This document shows positions 42,942-52,420 of a DNA stretch of 64,000 nucleotides, piece by piece. The notes beneath the pieces are model-generated. The model was not told where the DNA came from, searched no databases, and saw only the letters and a list, made by a program, of their open reading frames with translations. Position 1 is the first letter of the stretch, and each line of letters opens with the position of its first letter. Origin of the DNA: Halocafeteria seosinensis (lineage: Eukaryota > Sar > Bigyra > Bicosoecida). The position numbers were made by a program, and so were the translations under genes. The stretch spans positions 124,001 through 188,000 of the forward strand of contig LVLI01000214.1 of assembly GCA_001687465.1 (NCBI GenBank), written 5' to 3'.

Positions 42942-45900
42942 ATGGCGTCCACGTCGCAAAATGATCAACCGACTGATTCGGATGGCCAGTCTAACATCAA
43001 GGTTGTTGTAAGAATCCGTCCTCGTAACGAGCATGAAAAGCAAGTGCATGCCGATGAAAAGGTCCGAGCAACCTCGAACGTGGTAGTCGTCGACGACCCG
43101 GCAGCCACCAGTGAAGATATACTGAAACGACGAAGGAGCAAACCAAGGAAATTCGCCTTTGATGAGGTCTTCGGTGGAGATGTACAACAACAGCATGTCT
43201 ATGAGAAGACTACTAAAGACTTGGTTCCAACTGCCCTGGATGGGTTCAATTCTACTGTGTTTGCTTACGGAGCTACAGGGAGCGGCAAAACGTACACGGT
43301 ATGTTACAGATACATGAGAGCAATATCCCCAGCGTCTTCCATCACTTACTAACTACAATTTGAGATTAACAGATGTTGGGCACGGAAAATTCTCCCGGTA
43401 TCATGGTGAAGACTCTGGAAGATCTGTATCGGCTTATTGGAGAAGAGCAAGAGCAGAATGATTCTGAATTTAATGTTACTCTTTCGTATGGTACGTTTGA
43501 AATGTTGAATGGATTAAGTGTTTTCCGTTGGACTGACGGGTTTAGGAGCTAATGAGTGGCTGCAGTGGAAATCTACAATGAAAATATACGTGATTTGTTG
43601 GGCTCTACTGATGAATACTTGGACCTGAGAGAAGATCCCATAAAAGGTAAGCCTATCGCTACTGAGGCGGCATTATTCGCAGTTCCTGGTTGTGGCACGT
43701 TGGCGCATTATATTTGCAGGACCTCTTGTGGCAGGGGTCACGGAACTGCCAGTGACAAATACCAACGATGTGATGAATCTTTTAGCACAAGGCAACCAGT
43801 GCCGGACACAGGAGCCTACCGCGGCCAATCAGGAATCGAGTCGTTCCCACGCCGTGCTCCAAATTCTCGTTGAGCAGAAGAAAAAACATGGAGACAAGAT
43901 GAAGATCGGAAAACTGTCGCTAATCGATCTAGCTGGAAGTGAAAGGGCATCCAAGACGCAAAACCGGGGCAAGAGACTAGCGGAGGGTGCCAACATTAAT
44001 AGGAGTCTTTTATCCCTGGGAAACTGTATCAACGCGCTTCAGAATGCGAAAAAAGGGTCGTACGTTCCCTACCGAGACTCGAAACTAACGCGGTTGCTAA
44101 AGGATTCGCTAGGTAAGAAATTTTGAGCGCTAGTCAAGGTTCCGCTCTCCAATGGTTCAATTCGTGCCCTGCAGGAGGGAACTGTCGCACTGTGATGATT
44201 GCGACAGTAGCTCCCACGGCGGGTGCGTTCGAAGAAAGCGTCAATACTTTGAAGTATGCTGCGCATGGTGTGGATGTAGCTTTTATTTCGTATCTCCAGC
44301 ACCCTGCATCTGTTGTTCTGTTTGCAGATATGCCAACCGCGCAAAAAACATTAAGACAACAATACGGCGTAACGTGGTCGATGTCAACTACCATATCTCA
44401 GGTAGGACACTTGCTGTTGTGTAGAAAACATTGATTGGGTTGTTCATTACGTCTAACAATATTGCAGAATACGAAAACCTAATCCAAGGCCTTCGATCTG
44501 AAATCTCTGAGCTGAAGCAACAGCTTGCAATGGCTAGTAACGGAAGTCCTAGGCCTCCTTCGGCTCGGACGCAGTTGAAACAATTGATTACTCTTCCTCC
44601 GGAACAGGCCCTTCCTTCCACTGACCGAAGCAGTAGCAAGTCTTTCGCCCAAGAAGCTTTTTCCGCTAAGGCAACGAATGTCTCTGGCAGGGAAGCATTG
44701 AGTTCGGAATATCTTGAGGACCTCAGAAGTCAAATGATCGATAACTTTCAGGAGCGCATGCAATTGAAACGCTCACTGATAGACTTACAAGCGAAGAACT
44801 TGCAAAACGAGGTTGACCTATCGAAACGGTATGTGTTACCTGCAACTCTTGTAGGCCTTCAATTCATGGCATGACTGCCTCTGCAGAAAGGTGGAAATAG
44901 CTCGTTGGGAACATTCGCAAAGAACGTCTACCTCCAAGGGAGCTCTTCAATCCTCCCTTGTAGCTGAGTTACCGAATGGCGAAGAAAGCGTAAGCCCAAG
45001 TGATATTATATGTGCTTGGCCCAGCAAAATGTTATCTTATTCTTGGAGCAGGTATCAAGGGCTCGCTCGGATGTTGAGGAACTACAATCGAGCATAGATA
45101 AAAACGTCAAGCTCCGCGAAGACCTTTTGAATAGAATGAAGCAAAATGAGAAGTAAGGGCAGTGCAGATACCCCCGAGTTTCTTGTGATGCATCGGAGCG
45201 CATTTTGTGCAGTCACGCGGCCGAGTTGCGTTCGGAAATGGAAAAGCATGCAACGGACGATGATAAACGGGATTTGTTAATGTTGCAGTATCGTGTGGGT
45301 CTCATTGAGGTGGAAAATATGGAGTTAGAGGTAAGATTTGAGTCTGTTTTACGTTTTTTGAGGAAGCACATAGCACTGTAGATGTTCCTGTCTTTTACTT
45401 GGATCAGCACTCAAGGATGTTGCACGAACATGTCATGCGGAAGAAGGACGTAGAAGTGAGAAAACTGCGGCTACAGTTGCGCGCAAGAGATAGACTAATC
45501 GAACAGCAAGCAGAGTTGTTAACAAAACACGGATTGGCGGATCAGCTAGATTATGATGCTGTCGCTGCCGTGGATGAAGAATTGTCACTTGAAGAAGAAG
45601 AAAGTGACAACTTCGACTATCCCCTAAGCTGGTTCTCGGACGGCAAGGGAAAACCCCATGGTAGAACGGGGGCTGGCAACGGATGGTCATCCAACGGCGT
45701 GGTGTTACCGCCGCTGTCAATTACCCAAGATGGTCACGATGATGTTACAGAAGCCCCAAGGAGCTCTTGCTATAGGGCAGAAGAAACCGACAGGAATACA
45801 GAAGCACAATCCGTGCGTACCAGTGGCAAGACGGAGACTTCTGTTCATTCTGCCAATCCACCAAGAAGTGCCCGGAGATGGGGAAGGAACAGGGAGAAGA

Positions 45901-47138
45901 AGAATACTCAAGGGAAAAAAGCGCTTTCCCCAATTCAACATTCACATGCCGCCTCGGCGTCTTCTGGAGAAGCCTGGGTAGAAGCGTCAGGAGAACCGAG
46001 CACCGCTCAAGCAACATCAGCGATTGGTCAGCATCGTAGTGGGACAGAGAACGAGCCCAAGGATGTGCATACTCTCCCGGCGCATCTAGATAAAAAGCAA
46101 AGGAAGAAACGACCAGCGATGAGACGGACTGACTATTCGCCCGTTAGAAGGAAAGAACCAGGGAAACCACACTTATCTCGTTTAGCGAACGACAGCAGAG
46201 AATCCGAGAGCGAGAAGAGTCAGGAAGCGGAGCTGCGTGATCATGGTGGTGTACAGTCGGTAGAATCATTATCCCTTGAGGATTTGGACGCTCAGCCGAG
46301 AAGGCAAGGTAGTCATTCGGAAGAGGGTGAGGGTATCAGGAATAAGTTAGCTGCTCAAGCCTCTGCTGCTGTCGCATTCGCTACTGAAGCGGCGCAGAAT
46401 GCTACCCACGTAGCCAATGTGAACAGAGAGAAGCTCATGCAAAGAAGAGAGGCACGTCTAGCTCTTGAGCAACAAGGGCATCTGTCTCCAAGCCCACCCG
46501 TCGCTGAAAAAAGGAGAAACGTTCGGCCATACGAGCAGAAAAGAGCCCTGATACAGCAAGAAGTGAACCGTCGGTCTCGTAGCTCGTCTCCATATACGTC
46601 GAAACAAGGGGCAACATTACCGAAGACTGAGAGAACAGGTCTTGCCAAGTCAAAACAGTCAGAGTCCACCGAGCTGAAAAGAGGCTCTCTTGAGCGTAGG
46701 ATTGGAGAAATACAGGAGGTTTATCAGGGTCTACGAAAGGATGACTCGTCTTCTCAATCTGCGCGATTTTTGTCGGTTGAGAAAAGAAACGGGGTTCCGC
46801 GGAAACCACGAGTGGTCTCGTACGATGATACCTCATTGAATGAGAGATTACATTCTTATGCGATTAGCGAAAGTGAGAATCAAGATGAGGAGCACGTAAC
46901 TCCCTCTCCTATACAGTGGGAACAGAATGAGGAGAGCAGTGGTAATAGTTTCGGTGACAGTACGAGCGACAATCAGACGGCTTATAGGAATGGCCCCATT
47001 GCCCGTACCGGTGAGGGCACTATAGGCGCGCATGCTAAGGAAACAGCAAATCAATCAGTGCCTGCTACAACATTAGCCGATCATACGAATGGTACGGCTC
47101 CAGCGGATACCATCCCTGGTTCTCGTGGTCTTGTCTGA
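42942..47138 (+). CDS. Kinesin-8, KIF19-like (ciliary microtubule-depolymerising motor)
   Basis: Eleven exons (42942-43298, 43373-43490, 43566-43646, 43720-44112, 44175-44253, 44328-44401, 44468-44828, 44887-44989, 45052-45152, 45213-45330, 45408-47138; ten introns 58-77 nt) encode 1171 aa. The N-terminal motor (residues ~18-380) has the P-loop FAYGATGSGKTYT, switch I NQESSRSHAVLQI and switch II LIDLAGSERASKTQNRGKR. The block VAGVTELPVTNTNDVMNLLA with QCRTQEPTAANQ, and the neck YANRAKNIKTTIRRN, match KIF19 more closely than KIF18. KIF19 shortens cilia by depolymerising microtubules at the tip, so this supports a flagellated cell. A coiled coil follows (residues ~400-620); the last exon of 1.7 kb is a Ser/Arg/Glu/Gln-rich low-complexity tail of ~570 residues. 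Converges on the POLE3-like gene (72 bp). Confidence 0.94.
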
Positions 47139-47210
47139 TAGTCGGCATACTCTTGTGCTTCGTGTATGCCATCACTAATGATAGTTGTGCCAGGGAATGC
47201 GACTATCCTC

Positions 47211-47897
47211 TCAATCTTTATGCAATTGCTTATCATTTTCTCCTGTGTGCTCTATATCGGCTTCCATTTTCTTACGCTTATTTGTTCCTTGGTGAGCTGT
47301 TGACAAGAACTTGAAATTGGTTGTTTGCTTACACAAGCAGTGTTGATCAACGACCGCCATGACTTACCCTCGAGAGCACCCCGGAGCCGTTCATTCCATT
47401 TTCCAAATCCGGTTTCATCTAAGGCTTGGAATACATCATCGGCGTTTACGGTCTTACGTTTCCTGCCTACCGTGACATCGTTGGCGCTGCATTCAGGAAT
47501 TGGAACCGTTGCCGACGCCAGGGAGGTGGCCGCATCAAAATATACTATGGCATACGAACCTTGATGAAAGGTACAATAAAAACAACTTGACTGCAAAGTT
47601 TGCTGCGTGTTTTGCAGCTGGAGTAACTGTGACGGCTGATTTCTTGCCTCGTCTGTCCATGGTCCGCTTCACCACTTTGTTCACACCGGCGAGAGGCAAG
47701 TCCTGCGGCTCCTCGGGTTCTTCCTTCTCATTCTTATGCTCCTCCTTGGAGTTCGTTGTCACACTACCCTGTTTTTCAGCATCATTGGAGGAAGCTGAGG
47801 AGGAGGTAACTGTATTTGTGTGACTGTCTTGAGCACTTGTATCATCGTGTTCAAAATCCAGCGTTTTGGCAACTTGGCCTTCCTCTGATTGGCTCAT
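47211..47897 (-). CDS. POLE3: POLE3/Dpb4-like histone-fold protein
   Basis: Exons on the minus strand 47897-47560, 47486-47368 and 47296-47211 (introns 73 and 71 nt) encode 180 aa. It belongs to the NF-YB/POLE3 histone-fold group: subunit of DNA polymerase epsilon and of CHRAC-type chromatin remodellers, pairing with POLE4/CHRAC15. Residues ~1-62 are Ser/Glu rich. The fold begins at DLPLAGVNKVVKRTMD, continues through PAAKHAANFAVKLFLLYLSS, and after the first intron SANDVTVGRKRKTVNADDV, with FQALDETGFGKWNERLRGAL as the last helix. The C-terminal tail is short and Lys/Glu rich, shorter than the acidic tail of animals. The donor GTTCGT of the first intron is not the common GTAAG, but it gives 73 nt and perfect continuity of the fold. 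NF-YB is an alternative, but the DLPLAxVxxVVK start points to POLE3. Divergent from TAMM41 (295 bp). Confidence 0.88.
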
Positions 47898-48192
47898 TTC
47901 GCGTGCGCGTTCCTCTTAAATTCAAACCTCTGTCGACGGCCACAAAATACACGCAAATCGTTTCAACATTGTGCTTCCATATCCACGCACAACACTGTTA
48001 CACCGCCAAACATGGTGGAAATGCCTCGTTTGAATTTGAATGGGGCGTGCAGGTTGAAGTTGTGGACACAGCAATCTTTTCGGCGCCTTAGAGCGCGCTT
48101 TCCGGCTGGAACCGAAGGAGGATTTGTTCCTAGTCGAAGTGTATGGTGAGATCCTGAGACTTCTGAACATACTGTTACAAACTCATAATATC

Positions 48193-49755
48193 ATGTCTAA
48201 TGAAAGACGCCCGGAATTCGATACGTCAATCGACTTTGACAAACTTCTGGAAGCCTTCCCGCCAGTGGACTTAGCTATTGCATATGGTTCAGGTGTCTTC
48301 CAACAGCAAGGATACGATGAGTTTTACAAGGGGAATGAACTCCCAATGGTTGATTTGATATTCTCCGTCAGAGACCCGGAAAAGTGGCACAGGCAAAATA
48401 TGGAGATGAATGTGGACCACTACAACGGAGTAGGACTGCTGGGTAGCAAGACTGTATCATGGGTACAAGAAGCATTCGGGGCCGGTATTTACTATAATAC
48501 TTTGGTATGTTGTCTTCAAATGATTTACTCTCATGCTTCCACGCCGTAAGGCTCCCTCGGAAAGTGCAGGTGCCCTTGCCGACTACTGTACGGGGAATTC
48601 ACGAACCGCAGCAGCTGATGAAGTATGGTGTCATCAGTAGTGCTGCCCTATTGGATGATTTAAATAACTGGAAGACTCTATATGTAGCCGGAAGGCTACA
48701 CAAACCTGTTCACATATTTCATTGTGGCGATGAGAGTTTTCGGAATGCGATGGCGGAGAACCTCCGCCACGCGCTCTCTGCATCTCTGTTGCTACTCCCC
48801 ATGAGGTTCACGCTGGAGGAACTTTTCACTGTAAGTTAACATCACAGCATCTCTCACGGATACCAGTGTTTTATCGGCAAATAACGCTCTGTACGGCAAT
48901 AACGCTCTGCAGACAATAGCATCGCTCTCTTATACCGGAGACTTCCGAATGATAATCGGCGAAAATCCGAATAAGGTCCGAAATATCGTATCTAAGAACG
49001 CTGGAAGGATGCTGAAACTGTACCGACAGCCGATGAAGAGCTGTTATCACTTAAACGTTCCGCATAGAGTGCTTGATGACATAAAGCACTTGGAGACGGA
49101 GGAGCGTTTCGCGCAAAAAATTCTTTCTACAAGCTGCTCCCAAACCAACACGGTAAATTCCCGTCTCGACTTGTTTACTTCTCTCCCCTCGTGGATTCAG
49201 CACAGTGTATGTTCAACTCAATGGTTCTACGACGAAAGTCATCGACCCCACCTAACAGCATGGAAAGACAATACCGATCAGAGCGAGAGCAAATCACGCA
49301 CTGTTTCAGGGAAAACCAATAACTTTTACCAGTGGAGGCGATCACGCGTGGGGGTGCGTGATACCCGTTCTGAGCGTTACGAAAATCGTCCTTCGCGCCC
49401 GCCACCCATTTGGAACACTAAGGCGGAACACAGAAGTCCATCAAAATCTATAAACCGCGGTACACCGTATTCTGCGACATATGGTAAGTGTCACCGAAGT
49501 CGACGAATATTAGCACGCAAACGTAAACGCGTATATGATCGCTCAGATTACTTTGCTAGAGTTATCCGGAGCAAAGGAAGCGACGCCGGTCCGCAAATTG
49601 CATCTCTATTGAAACCGACGATTGCACGAGTTGTAGGGCGAGGTAGTAGAGCACAGGCCTTCAAAGGACTCCTAACTGCGGGCTTGACGAAAACAGTATC
49701 GTACTCCTTTAGCAAGATTAGAAAGCAGCTCACAGCTATCGCAAAACTGAAGTGA
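48193..49755 (+). CDS. TAMM41: Mitochondrial CDP-diacylglycerol synthase (TAMM41/Tam41)
   Basis: Exons 48193-48504, 48570-48830 and 48913-49755 (introns 65 and 82 nt) give up to ~471 aa. Tam41 makes CDP-diacylglycerol in the inner mitochondrial membrane for cardiolipin synthesis. Nucleotidyltransferase motifs: LAIAYGSGVFQQ (Gly-Ser) and MVDLIFSVRDPEKWH (Asp), then GAGIYYNTLVPL across intron 1, LMKYGVISSAALLDDLNNW and LYVAGRLHKPVHI, LSYTGDFRMIIGENPNKV. The C-terminal block IASLLKPTIARVVGRGS and FKGLLTAGLTKTVSYS matches the family. Between about residues 270 and 390 is an extra Arg/Ser-rich segment absent from fungal and animal enzymes. Part may be intronic: 49484-49546 is a 63-nt GTAAGT..CAG segment that stays in frame. 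I do not see a clear presequence. Stops of this gene and the SBP2-like gene are 9 bp apart. Confidence 0.92.
48880..48909 (+). repeat. Imperfect 18-nt tandem duplication at the TAMM41 intron 2 acceptor
   Basis: AATAACGCTCTG occurs at 48880-48891 and 48898-48909, so an 18-nt unit is doubled (one-base indel), ending at the CAG acceptor of intron 2. A recent duplication of a 3' splice-site region may allow two branch-site positions. Confidence 0.6.
49484..49546 (+). other. Candidate 63-nt frame-preserving intron in TAMM41
   Basis: GTAAGT donor and CAG acceptor, 63 nt (multiple of three), no stop in frame. It would join YSATYD to YFARVIRSKG. Length and borders match the other introns, so it is either spliced out or translated; retention would not break the protein. 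Confidence 0.6.
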
Positions 49756-49764
49756 AGGATCATT

Positions 49765-51234
49765 TCATGACATCGTCGGCTGAAACGTCGGAGCATCGAC
49801 ACGAAGGGTGTGCTTGCGAATGGAATTCCCATTGGCTGTGCTCACCTCCCTTGTGTCCGTTGACACCCCGCTTTCCGGGAAGGTACCTACGGAAGTTGTC
49901 GCAGGTGTCCACGCAGCACTAGACAGGGTTGAAGCTTCTCCCTGAGAGTGAGAGAGCACCGCGGTGGTTTTGAGGTTGTTAGCAGCGGCGGGGTCCTTTA
50001 GGGTATCAAGCAGTTTAAAGACGTCATATTGCTTGAATTGCAGGCCTTCAAAGGAGTAGAAGCCCGCAATGCTCTGTCGAGTGGGTTTTCCCAAAGCTTT
50101 TCCGAGTTTCCTTCGAGTTAGCGAATACGCAATAGGTACTTTTGGGTCCTGCTCCTTGGCCAATCGTTTTATTTCTTTGATTTCTTCTTCCAGTATATGA
50201 GTAGCCAGTGTTGGGTCGATGTTTCTCGCTATGACGATGAACCTGCAGGGATACAAAAAGGGCATCAACGACTAGTGACATCTCTGAAAACAGCAAACCA
50301 CCATACTTTATCTTTCCCGCCCTCAAGTCGCGTTTAACTTCTCTTAAGCCAGATGCAATCTTCCTCTTCCGCTTGTCGAGATGGTTGTTCGACTTCATTT
50401 TGTGTTTTAGCTGTAGCGCCAGTGACGTTGAAATCATGTCAAACACAATACTATCCAATTGCTCTGAAGGGGGGTGATCTATATAAATTTCATCCTCATC
50501 CCTAGGGGGACTGGTCATTCCTGCTGCTGGGTCTCGTAACGATGTCTTCGGGATTTGAGACGTAATGTCCTGTTGCCGAGTGGTCCGTGTGATGTTTATT
50601 TCATCGGCAGAATTAAATTCCGACGAAGGGCAGGCTGCTCCCTTCCTGCAGGTATGGGCGTACGGACGAGTGCAATCACGAAAGTAGTACTATCAGTGTT
50701 GCTGGTGCCGTACCATTGTTCAACACGGTCTTGGAGGATATGTTTCTTAAGCGTACTGAGTCGAGGCTTCTGCCGTGTTCCAGGTGGGCTCTTCTGCAAA
50801 AAAATTAAGTACAGGTTTTCTAAAATTCACTCCATCAAAGTATTCACATCACGTACTCTAGTTTCGTAGTCATGTTTCAACTTCCTGGCAAAGGCTTTGA
50901 GGGCCGTCTGGAGTTTTTCCTGACCCGTCATGTCATCCCGTAATTTAACTTCGTCTTCATACTTTTTTCCCCTTGCACCAGCAGTTGTACGCTTTTTATC
51001 CTTCTTTTGCTTCAGGAAGGGAATCGTGGCTTCCTCGGTGGCTTCCTTCCGTCGATCTCTGCGGCTACTGCTTGATGAGGGAAATTCCGTGTCCTGTTTC
51101 TGGTCCGCTGTTTGGGGCTTTGTCATGAGAGCATCTCGGAAGGAAACAACAGAGGAAGATGCTGCTGTATTTGTGTGGGAAGAAGGGTCTCTTCTTCCTC
51201 CATTACTACTATCCTCGGTTGGCATAGATGCCAT
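49765..51234 (-). CDS. SECIS-binding protein 2-like (L7Ae-type RNA-binding domain)
   Basis: Exons on the minus strand 51234-50857, 50793-50714, 50645-50307 and 50242-49765 (introns 63, 68, 64 nt) encode 424 aa. SBP2/SECISBP2 binds SECIS stem-loops of selenoprotein mRNAs and promotes UGA-selenocysteine insertion. The C-terminal half has the L7Ae-like fold: ASGLREVKRDLRAGKIKFIV, IARNIDPTLATHILEEEI, then KVPIAYSLTRRKLGKALGKP and SIAGFYSFEGLQ. The segment with RKRKIASGLREVKRDLRAGK spans the third intron, and only the spliced frame gives KIKFIVIARN, which fits the family. Residues 1-150 are Lys/Ser/Glu rich; KPRLSTLKKHILQDRVEQ resembles the start of the SBP2 functional core. The match does not separate SBP2 from SECISBP2L. 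Its presence implies selenoproteins in this organism. The ATG lies only 59 bp from the divergent GGH start. Confidence 0.85.
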
Positions 51235-51293
51235 TACCGTCCGTGTTTGTTGTTCATTCCTTCTCGTGTATAGCAAAATAGAATTAAATAAAG
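51235..51293. promoter_or_regulatory. 59-bp divergent promoter, SBP2-like / GGH
   Basis: Only 59 bp separate the two start codons, so both transcripts must start within, or inside each other's coding region. The segment holds AT-rich stretches (AAAATAGAATTAAATAAAG next to the GGH ATG). No known element is identifiable. Confidence 0.6.
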
Positions 51294-52420
51294 ATGGGAA
51301 AATATTCCATGGACAATACAATCAAGGCTGTGGCCACTATGGTGGTACTAGGGGCGGCGTGCTTCACCCCAGGATCCACTGCTACACGCGAACATTCCTA
51401 TTTAAGGCTTCAAAACCATTCAGACCAAGCCTATTTGAGGCCCATCATTGGGATACTCAGTCTCCCGAACTATTTCGACAAGTTCCAGGATAAAGGGCGA
51501 TCGTATTTCCCTTCATCGTACGTGAAATGGGTGGAAAGCGGAGGAGCACGCGTCGTTCCTATTCCATACACGATGGACCATGATGAATTGAGGCAACTTA
51601 TACCCCAGCTGAATGGCTTTCTCTTCACTGGAGGAGGGACGGACTTCGCCTTTGAAAACAACACGTTGACGCCGTACGCGCGGGCAGCGCAAATTATCCT
51701 CGAGGAAGTGGAATCGGCCAACAGAAACAACGGCGAAGTGGTTCCGCTATGGGGAACTTGCCTGGGGTTTGAACTCCTCAGCTTTCTTCTGTCAGGACCT
51801 GACTTCAAGAACCCAGTATTGCATGGTGGCTTTGATTCGGAGAACATTACACTCCCCCTCCACTTTACCGACGCCGCTCCGAATTCCAGAATGTATGGGT
51901 TGGCCAAGAAACGCGGACTCTATGACGTGTTCGCGAACCAACCAATTACCATGAACAATCATCACGCAGGCGTCCCTCCCTCAGCTTTCGACACGAACAG
52001 CAATTTAAAATCTACGGTAAATTTATTAAGTACGAATTATGATCGACAGAACAACGAATTTGGCAGCTCGTTTGAAGGGAAAGAATTGCCAATATATGCG
52101 GTTCAATATCATCCAGAAAAGCCAGTTTATGAGTGGGATCCACAAGAAGTTATCAACCACGAGTACGATAGTGTTCGCGCAAACTCTTTGCTGGCTCGTT
52201 TCTTCGTTAATCAGTCGCGGAAAAACGACAGGTATGCCATCGCTTGATTCACTTTTGGCAGCTCGCAATTGTATATTGTCATGTTTTGAATGGATGCACT
52301 CCGCTCCGCAGACACTTCGCACAGCAATCAACGGAGTCGAAACATTTGATTTACAACTATGAGACGGTGTATACGGGTCCAGTTATTGATTCTTTCGAAA
52401 CTTGTTACTTCTTTGACTAG
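51294..52420 (+). CDS. GGH: Gamma-glutamyl hydrolase (secreted or lysosomal/vacuolar)
   Basis: Exons 51294-52231 and 52312-52420 (intron 80 nt) encode 348 aa. Peptidase family C26; cleaves poly-gamma-glutamate tails from folates. Residues 1-30 form a signal peptide with hydrophobic core VATMVVLGAACF. Class I glutamine amidotransferase-like fold: IIGILSLPNYFD, LNGFLFTGGGTDFAF, the nucleophile Cys in PLWGTCLGFELLSF near residue 160, and IYAVQYHPEKPVYEW with the catalytic His. Several N-glycosylation sequons fit a secretory route. The first exon alone reads to a stop at 52247; the real end is the hidden second exon, which reads HFAQQSTESKHLIYNYE and finishes in ETCYFFD, matching the conserved GGH tail. 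The stop TAG (52418-52420) overlaps the HELZ stop on the other strand. Folate and deoxynucleotide metabolism link it loosely to the reductase gene nearby. Confidence 0.95.

Noticed and set aside
52232-52249. GGH ending at 52247
   Set aside because: The spliced second exon reproduces the conserved family C-terminus.
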